Below, piece after piece: positions 1-5,065 of a DNA stretch of 7,239 nt (positions are counted from its first letter, which is position 1; the number at the start of each line of letters is the position of its first letter). Both the position numbers and the translations under genes were made by a program. This stretch comes from JAWXCM01 sp034408745 (GTDB taxonomy: Bacteria > Acidobacteriota > Terriglobia > Bryobacterales > Bryobacteraceae), in the NCBI GenBank assembly GCA_034408745.1, contig JAWXCM010000122.1:1-7239 (forward strand), written 5' to 3'. Under the pieces are notes generated by a model. The model searched no databases. It saw nothing but the letters and a program-made list of their open reading frames with translations, and had not been told where the DNA came from.

Positions 1-70
1 AACCCATTGTTTTAATTAGCGTTGGAGCGCGGACGTTCGTTGGCAACTGCACGACTGCGCATGACGGAGT

Positions 71-100
71 GGGACTGAACCACACAATTCCCACACAGTC
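71..100. repeat. Repeat block A with internal 11-bp tandem motif
   Basis: Begins with GGGACTGA and then has CCACACA at 80-86 and again at 91-97, an 11-bp period close to one helical turn. GACTG (73-77) and CAGTC (96-100) form short inverted ends around the tandem pair. It matches block B at 185-214 at roughly two thirds of positions or better by eye. A shared TGCACGA precedes each block (48-54 and 153-159). The layout suggests paired protein-binding sites, such as tyrosine-recombinase arm sites or a repressor array; the function is inferred only. Confidence 0.5.
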
Positions 101-184
101 GGGGCCATCGAAATGCATTTCTATTTACACCAATGGTTTACCAGGTGTCCGTTGCACGATTTGCCTTACGATGCAGGACTTTGC

Positions 185-214
185 GGGACTGAGTCACGCA
201 AAACTCACGCAGAT
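185..214. repeat. Repeat block B with internal 11-bp tandem motif
   Basis: Begins with GGGACTGA and then has TCACGCA at 194-200 and again at 205-211, the same 11-bp spacing as block A 114 bp away. The four motif copies share the consensus YCACRCA. The A-to-G difference is common to both copies in this block, so each block seems to have kept its internal pair alike. It lies 24 bp downstream of the PLD gene stop, in the tail of the operon. No integrase gene is in the window, so an attachment-site role is a guess. Confidence 0.5.
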
Positions 215-237
215 CCTGGGCAATTTTCAGCCGTGCA

Positions 238-2835
238 TCATTCAGTGTCGCCGAGCTTCACCGTGCCGGAGAGCGTAGAGTGAAGCCGATCAAGCAGCGC
301 TGCGAGGGTCGAATTCCGATTAGCCATTTCCGTGACGTTTACGTAGTAGCCACCCATCACCGATTTCTCCAGACCTTTCAGTCGTACCTTGATCGGCTGG
401 CCGTTCGTGGCATCGATCTCTTCAAGGCAGACTGCCCAGCCGACGTTCTCGCGCCAGAGTAGATCGCCTACCTTGTGACAGCTGGGTCGGTCTATCTGCG
501 CGCGCATCTCCGCGTCCCACACAGGCACAAGAAGGCTCTCGATCTCGTTCAGTAGACGGGTAACAGTGGGTGCAACCTCTGCGACGTAAGAACGCGCGTC
601 GTCGATTCGGATCTTTCCAAGAAGTCCAGCAACACGGATTGGCTGCGCAGAGGCCAGCAGTTGCGGCGCAGTGAAGACTTCCCTTAGCGCAACTGCCTTG
701 TCGACATCGGTTCCGACCCCTCGCCATTTCGCGTTTCCCAGCGTCGCAACCAGCACCATCCAGAGCGTTCCATCACCGACCACGTCTCCAAAGGTCGACT
801 GCTGTCCGTTCTGCGCGTAACGCTGCTCAACGGCTCGAAGTAGCCCCCCGGGGCCATACCCATTGCCACGAAGCACAATCGCGAAAACCTCGAGCGCCCA
901 CTTCTCCGCGAGTTCGGCAGTGACCCAGCCTCGGCGTTGTCCCCGTAATGCAACCGCCAGGGGAAACGACACGGCTTGAACCATCTGGGTCGCTGTGCAG
1001 CGCCCGGCAAACGCCGACGATGACATCTCCCCCAGGAATATTGTGATCTGTGCTGCCAGTCGGTCTCGGAAGCGCTCTTCAATTGGGGCCAGATCCACCT
1101 GGACAATGTCCTTCGCAGGCTTCTTCTTCGCGGCGGACTTATCGCCGTCGTCGGGTAACTGTCCCTCATCGATCTGTTCGTCTTGTGAAGCATCCGAGCT
1201 ACTCCCCTCGTCAGCCTCAGCCTCAAACAGCAATCGAAGAATGCCGCTCAGCGACAGGGAGCCGGGACGTGGCGAGCCAAAATGCTGCAAGGCCTCCTGC
1301 GGCTCTTCCAGATGACAAACCAAGTCATTCGGATTGACGGGCACCCACGAAGAGTCGTTCTCTTTTGTGCCGCTGCGTCCCGAGCCAAATCCAGGGTCTC
1401 GAAACGACGCAGAGTCGTTGAATAGGGCCTGGGCAACCTCCTGAAGTTCGTCGAGCATTTGCCTCTGCTCCGCCGAACTTGTACTGCGCTCCAATCCCTT
1501 GAACGGCTCCAGCAACCTCGCGGCCTGACTGGCGTGCTGCAGGGCCGTCAGATCATTTACCCACCTGGGTGTTGTTATCCAGCTCTTTGTTCCGCTGCGG
1601 ATACAGATCGACGCGAAGACGGTGGACGATCCAATGCCTTCGGGCAGTTCACACTCCCAGTTCCCGTCCGGCCCATCCGAACGCTCCATCGACAGATGAT
1701 TTCCGCCGATGACGAGGTAAACCGTCGTATCAGCTAACGGCGGTGGTGAGATATTCGCGTACAGGGCGCGAACCGAATTGTCCCAGCGAAGACTGGCCAC
1801 TTCATACTGGCATCTCCTGACTGCCTGTTCAGACGCGCCCATAGGCTTCGATACAAGCACATCGGCCGGGCTCTGTGACGGTGAGCTGAACATAGCCAGC
1901 GCACCTTCAAATTCCTCGCCAGTCGGCTGGTCGTAAACGACGATCGTTTCTACATTGCCTCCCTCGTCCGGGGGCAACAACCATGCGGCAGCAGAGCAGT
2001 TTGCAGAACCCATGACGGCAGCCGGTCCACCCGGCCCCTCAAACCAGTATAGCTTCGCGTGCAGGGGGCGGTCGGCGGGTGCGGCCACCAGTCGCAGTTC
2101 GAGGGGTAAGTTCCCCAACTTGTCTAGAATGAAACTGGCGTTCGATGGGGTGAGCGCGACGGTGGCCCGCTTGACCCCAAACGTTGAATGCGCCCACCTG
2201 AGGAAAGCCCCGGATTCGTCGGTCGACCCAGTGAGAATCTTGACCTCGTCAAATTGACGGCCCGCCCAGCGGCCGGCTAGCAACGAACCCAGTGCACGTC
2301 CTTGGTGACTATGTAGCACCGGGTTTACTGCGTCAGGCACCTCCGGAGTCAGACTGAGCCAGGGCACATCCCTCATCCGGCGTACTGCGTCAATCTCAAG
2401 CTCCTCGCCGCACCACGACAGGACTTCACCGAGGAAGGAATGAAGCCATCCACCTTTGTCGGCGTGCTCCGGTCCAATCATCCAGGCGGTGCCGAGCTCC
2501 TGGTTTCCACCCCAGCCGGAACTGGTGACGTTCCCCCTGCCCAGCATGACCACGCCATCTTTCGCGCCGAGCCGCAGAACCACCTTCGGATGAAATGATC
2601 CCGCGTGCTTTGGGCCAGCGAGCAGGTAGTGCTTGCCGAGGTGCCAGAGCTGGCCAGCTGCTGTCAGGGTGGACGCGGCGATCTGGTCTTTGTCGCCCAA
2701 GACAAGGATGTCACTCGAACGCCCAGCCCACAGATCTGGCAGCACCACCTGTTCAAAGAATATTGGGTCGAACGAATAGGTCAGCAACAAGGCCTTGTGG
2801 TACGAGCGTTCGCGGCAGAACAGACGGGGGTTCAT
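238..2835 (-). CDS. Phospholipase D-like (HKD) domain protein, probable nuclease
   Basis: An 865-residue protein with two PLD-superfamily active-site halves. The first has HPK at 82-84 followed by GRGNVTSSG at 99-107. The second has HAK at 259-261 followed by GSANCSAAA at 276-284. In the family, the paired His residues form one catalytic site for phosphodiester cleavage; bacterial defence PLD proteins (such as DISARM DrmC or BfiI-type nucleases) act on nucleic acid. The Asp of the classical HxKx4D motif is Leu in the first copy and Glu in the second. The N-terminal ALLLTYSFDPIFFE (about 15-28) fits such PLD proteins. Residues beyond about 330 are not assigned. They include an acidic, Ser-rich then Lys-rich linker (about 537-576) and a helical C-terminal domain, so the protein is far longer than a minimal PLD nuclease. 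No signal peptide is seen, so it is probably cytoplasmic. The start is fixed by the ATGA overlap with the upstream gene. Stop TGA is at 238-240. Confidence 0.88.
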   Translation of the reverse strand: MNPRLFCRERSYHKALLLTYSFDPIFFEQVVLPDLWAGRSSDILVLGDKDQIAASTLTAAGQLWHLGKHYLLAGPKHAGSFHPKVVLRLGAKDGVVMLGRGNVTSSGWGGNQELGTAWMIGPEHADKGGWLHSFLGEVLSWCGEELEIDAVRRMRDVPWLSLTPEVPDAVNPVLHSHQGRALGSLLAGRWAGRQFDEVKILTGSTDESGAFLRWAHSTFGVKRATVALTPSNASFILDKLGNLPLELRLVAAPADRPLHAKLYWFEGPGGPAAVMGSANCSAAAWLLPPDEGGNVETIVVYDQPTGEEFEGALAMFSSPSQSPADVLVSKPMGASEQAVRRCQYEVASLRWDNSVRALYANISPPPLADTTVYLVIGGNHLSMERSDGPDGNWECELPEGIGSSTVFASICIRSGTKSWITTPRWVNDLTALQHASQAARLLEPFKGLERSTSSAEQRQMLDELQEVAQALFNDSASFRDPGFGSGRSGTKENDSSWVPVNPNDLVCHLEEPQEALQHFGSPRPGSLSLSGILRLLFEAEADEGSSSDASQDEQIDEGQLPDDGDKSAAKKKPAKDIVQVDLAPIEERFRDRLAAQITIFLGEMSSSAFAGRCTATQMVQAVSFPLAVALRGQRRGWVTAELAEKWALEVFAIVLRGNGYGPGGLLRAVEQRYAQNGQQSTFGDVVGDGTLWMVLVATLGNAKWRGVGTDVDKAVALREVFTAPQLLASAQPIRVAGLLGKIRIDDARSYVAEVAPTVTRLLNEIESLLVPVWDAEMRAQIDRPSCHKVGDLLWRENVGWAVCLEEIDATNGQPIKVRLKGLEKSVMGGYYVNVTEMANRNSTLAALLDRLHSTLSGTVKLGDTE
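2832..2835 (-). promoter_or_regulatory. ATGA stop/start overlap coupling the two accessory genes
   Basis: On the minus strand GCATGAACC contains the TGA of the 540-residue gene and the ATG of the PLD gene, sharing 4 bases. Such overlaps usually give translational coupling with near-equal output. Only a weak purine-rich stretch (GAGAGA) lies upstream as a ribosome site, consistent with dependence on the upstream ribosome. Confidence 0.8.
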
Positions 2836-4454
2836 GCCGCAGGTCTCTCGGCCAGCACCTTGAAAGCGCGCTGGAGAACCAAATAACCGTCGACGGTGAT
2901 GCCGCCTTCGTCGATCAGTTTAAGCTGCCCGAGCCAGCCCAAGGCTTGCTGAATTCGCGACGCCGTTCGCCCTGCAGCAAAGCCCTTACCTCGTGAGAAC
3001 CACTGGTTGCCCTCTGCAGTAAGTAACGCAACATCGCGCCTGAGGTCGACCTGGAGCCGCGACCATGTGATCTGAAGGTGTTGCTGTACCGTTCGGTACG
3101 CGAGTTCTGCAGCAACATCACGCATAGAACGGTTCTCCCGATAGAACCGCTCCACTTCGGGAAGAAGTACGTCGCGCAACCCCAGTCGCCGCCACCCCTG
3201 GTAGGAAAGGCCACCGTATTCCTTGCTCTTCTCTCGAACCCCATCACCGACCCGCACAACCGCCAGCACCCAGGCGACTACCGCAAGCGACAGCGCCCCT
3301 GCGCCGGATGTCAGGGCGCGCCTGTACAGCATCGTCTCCATCAGTCTGTCGGGCCAGCGGTTAATGCCACGCGTCTGGACACGACCACTGGACACTCGAT
3401 CCTCGATTCGGGTCTGCAGGTCACGAAAGGACAAATCCGTGACTGACTCACCGTCGGCAAGCAAACCGATATCTCGCATTGCGGAGTCGTGATCCTCGAC
3501 ACGTTCCATGAGGGTTCCAACGATGACATCACGGTCGACTCCCGACAGGCCGCCATCGGGGCTGGCCATGATTTCATCCATCACGGCGGCCATTACGGAC
3601 TCTTGTGTGACCGCGATGGCGTCGCGAACGCAGTATGTGGTCCAGCCGTCCGCAATGTGATCGAGGATCGGCTCACCAAATCGCCCCATCGAGCAGGCCG
3701 TGTCTAGCAGATCCCTCTCCGTTGGCCGGGCGTTCAATGTGGCTGCTAGCGCCAATAGACTCGCGTAGGTACCAATACGGGCAACTTCCTTGGCGAGCGG
3801 CGTGGCGGGAAATATGGCGGCAATCAATAGTTCTCGCTCGTCGTCCGGAATCTGGTCGATCCGAGTGACGGCCCCCAATTCGCGAAGATCGTCCAACGGC
3901 ACCTGGCCGAGTTCCAACTGCGTCAACAACTGGTCGACCAACGGAATGTGCGACAGCCGCTGATCGACCGCCGTGGCGAGTGGGACGCCACGTTGAATGA
4001 CCAAGCCAGGCACGGCATCGTCGCGCGTTTTTGTGAGACCCAACTGATCTGACGGGCCAGCATAGATAGTGCTGGCGGGGGACTTGACCAGCGCGGATAC
4101 TGATACCTGAGGGGTATTTGCGTCCAGACGTGCCAGAGCTTCGTCCGCTCCAATCAGTCCGTTGATCGAGCGGTCCTGGGTCAGATTTCCAAGCACCAGA
4201 GCTGATTCCATACGGGCCGCAAAGTCCGTGAAGTTTTGCCAGCGGTCGGGTTGGCCGCTTTGCCCGTATCTCTGAATCAGCCATGCTCGAAACGCGAGGT
4301 AGCGTACCGATGGCGTAACAGTGGTAACGCCGTCAAGCAACGTGCCGCCGATAAACTGCACTGGCAGGCGCAAACCGAGCAGATCCAAGCCGCCCGTGAT
4401 CACAGCACCGCTGTCAACCCATACGGGCGCCTCAATTGTTTCAGGTAGTGGCAT
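2832..4454 (-). CDS. Uncharacterised 540-residue protein, partner of the downstream PLD protein
   Basis: I do not recognise this family with confidence. ATG at 4454 follows the preceding stop by 18 bases. A GAGG lies about 16 bases upstream, too far for a good ribosome site, so reinitiation or coupling is possible. The N-terminus has a conserved-looking segment GVTTVTPSVRYLAFRAWLI (about 42-60). It recalls the T-x-R-x-RYYSF-type segment seen in some uncharacterised proteins of defence loci; this is recollection, not a match I could test. The middle (about 160-350) is helical and Leu/Asp/Glu-rich. One strongly hydrophobic stretch, ALSLAVVAWVLAVV (about 387-400), could be a single membrane segment or a buried core helix. 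The tail (about 450-535) is basic and helical. No catalytic motif stands out. The gene overlaps the PLD gene by ATGA, so the two products are likely made together and may form a complex. It could be an adaptor, sensor or membrane-tethering component. Confidence 0.88.
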   Translation of the reverse strand: MPLPETIEAPVWVDSGAVITGGLDLLGLRLPVQFIGGTLLDGVTTVTPSVRYLAFRAWLIQRYGQSGQPDRWQNFTDFAARMESALVLGNLTQDRSINGLIGADEALARLDANTPQVSVSALVKSPASTIYAGPSDQLGLTKTRDDAVPGLVIQRGVPLATAVDQRLSHIPLVDQLLTQLELGQVPLDDLRELGAVTRIDQIPDDERELLIAAIFPATPLAKEVARIGTYASLLALAATLNARPTERDLLDTACSMGRFGEPILDHIADGWTTYCVRDAIAVTQESVMAAVMDEIMASPDGGLSGVDRDVIVGTLMERVEDHDSAMRDIGLLADGESVTDLSFRDLQTRIEDRVSSGRVQTRGINRWPDRLMETMLYRRALTSGAGALSLAVVAWVLAVVRVGDGVREKSKEYGGLSYQGWRRLGLRDVLLPEVERFYRENRSMRDVAAELAYRTVQQHLQITWSRLQVDLRRDVALLTAEGNQWFSRGKGFAAGRTASRIQQALGWLGQLKLIDEGGITVDGYLVLQRAFKVLAERPAA

Positions 4455-4472
4455 CTGTGGTTGTCAGGGGCC

Positions 4473-4945
4473 TCACGAAAGCAGACCGTAACTCTTGGCA
4501 AGTGCTTCATGGAGCGTCCGCATGCCCTCGCTATTCTGGCCTTCCGCCAGGCCGTCAACGTCGAATCTCAAGCAGAAGTCGATGTCCCGTTGCGACAGGT
4601 AGTTGCCGTGAATCAGGACCTCACGTATCTGGTCGGTCGCAGCGGGGTACTCGCGTTCCTCTGGATCTCCACTGCGCAGCAGGAATTCGCGGTAGCAGCG
4701 TTCGATCACGGACTGGGAGTGGCCCTGAATCTCGTCCACGACGCGCAGAATCTCGGTGATTTTGGCATCCAGCGCTGTTTGGGTGCTGAAGAAGATGTGG
4801 CCGTTAGAGTGCGCGGTTTCATTGCGGTCATTGACCAGCTTGGCGTAGGTGCCGATCGTGCCATTGTCACAGCCAAGGAGCTTGAGGAAGCGGAGAATGC
4901 TCCGCTCCTTCTCCGCGCTGAACACGAACGGCGAGGTCGTTTCAA
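4473..4945 (-). pseudogene. 5'-truncated gene for a HEPN-like protein, fused out of frame to hsdM
   Basis: The protein-like frame reads LETTSPFVFSAEKERS just after the hsdM break and runs to TGA at 4473. Its only usable start is GTG at 4925 (150 residues), and no Shine-Dalgarno sequence precedes it. The N-terminus is therefore missing and expression is doubtful. The visible part is soluble and mostly helical. It contains LVNDRNETAHSNG (about residues 30-42 from the GTG), where RNETAH fits the R-N/D/H-x3-H pattern of HEPN-domain RNases. The rest (DIDFCLRFDV and similar) is not assigned to a known domain. The coherent amino acid composition in this frame, against Arg/Ser-rich nonsense in the hsdM frame, shows that this frame was once coding. 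The next gene starts 18 bases after its stop, so it was probably part of the same operon. If translated from GTG it might still give a short protein. Confidence 0.65.
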
Positions 4946-4946
4946 G
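4945..4946. other. Recombination junction: hsdM codon 37 joined to a HEPN-like gene fragment
   Basis: On the minus strand, recognisable HsdM coding ends at ATC-TAC (Ile36-Tyr37) and the coherent reading frame shifts at once to the one encoding LETTSPFVF. The two frames are not interchangeable: the HEPN-like frame read upstream gives Gly/Pro/Arg/His-rich nonsense, and the hsdM frame read downstream gives Arg/Ser-rich nonsense. This marks a break between two formerly separate genes rather than a single-base frameshift in one gene. No transposase gene or inverted repeat is visible at the junction. The breakpoint could shift by a few bases depending on microhomology, which cannot be seen without the parental sequences. 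Confidence 0.75.
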
Positions 4947-5056
4947 TAGATCAGCGCGATGGTGATCTGCTCGACCTGGCTCTTGGGGTCCGGGACCTTC
5001 ACCACGAGGATGTCGCGGGCGGTGTCGATGCGGCGTTTGGTATCGGTATCGAGCAT
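4946..5056 (-). pseudogene. hsdM: hsdM 5' remnant (first 37 codons of a type I DNA methyltransferase subunit)
   Basis: Begins with ATG 9 bases after the hsdR stop. The first 37 residues, from MLDTDTKRRIDTARDI to QVEQITIALIY, closely match my recollection of the HsdM N-terminus of this family. That protein continues with KFMDD and several hundred further residues carrying the SAM-binding and NPPY-type catalytic motifs. Here similarity stops after Tyr37 (codon 4946-4948) and unrelated sequence follows. The same frame runs on to a stop at 4706, giving a 116-residue product whose last 79 residues are Arg/Ser-rich out-of-frame reading of the next gene. Position 19 is Val where I recall a conserved Gly (DILVGKVPDP). 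No methyltransferase motif survives, so this piece cannot methylate DNA. A weak AAGAAG ribosome-binding sequence precedes the ATG. Confidence 0.85.
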
Positions 5057-5065
5057 CGGTTCTTC

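Larger units (their letters stand above)
1..237. other. Non-coding tail downstream of the operon
   Basis: No convincing gene is seen on either strand. It holds the two repeat blocks, an AT-rich patch near 6-18 (ATTGTTTTAATTA) and the repeated hexamer CGTTGG at 20-25 and 38-43. I looked for a stem followed by a T-run on the minus strand after the PLD stop and found none, so no intrinsic terminator can be called. The composition is more AT-rich than the genes to the right. Confidence 0.6.

Noticed and set aside
1..237. A CRISPR array in the repeat-bearing tail.
   Set aside because: There are only two diverged blocks with unequal flanks, no uniform spacers and no cas genes.
69..278. A 69-codon plus-strand open frame in the left non-coding tail.
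   Set aside because: GTG start without a ribosome site, it runs into the opposite strand of the PLD gene, and it has no recognisable composition or domain. It also crosses both repeat blocks.
684..1226. A 180-codon minus-strand frame overlapping the PLD gene.
   Set aside because: Arg/Ser/Trp-rich product typical of an off-frame reading inside the long PLD frame.
4706..4945. The downstream part of the hsdM frame (residues 38-116) as a real protein extension.
   Set aside because: It is Arg/Ser/Pro-rich nonsense read out of frame from the HEPN-like gene. The hsdM homology stops at residue 37.
4461..4949. A 162-codon plus-strand open frame opposite the HEPN-like fragment.
   Set aside because: It mirrors the minus-strand coding frame, and its composition fits a reverse-complement shadow. 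It has no motif of its own.
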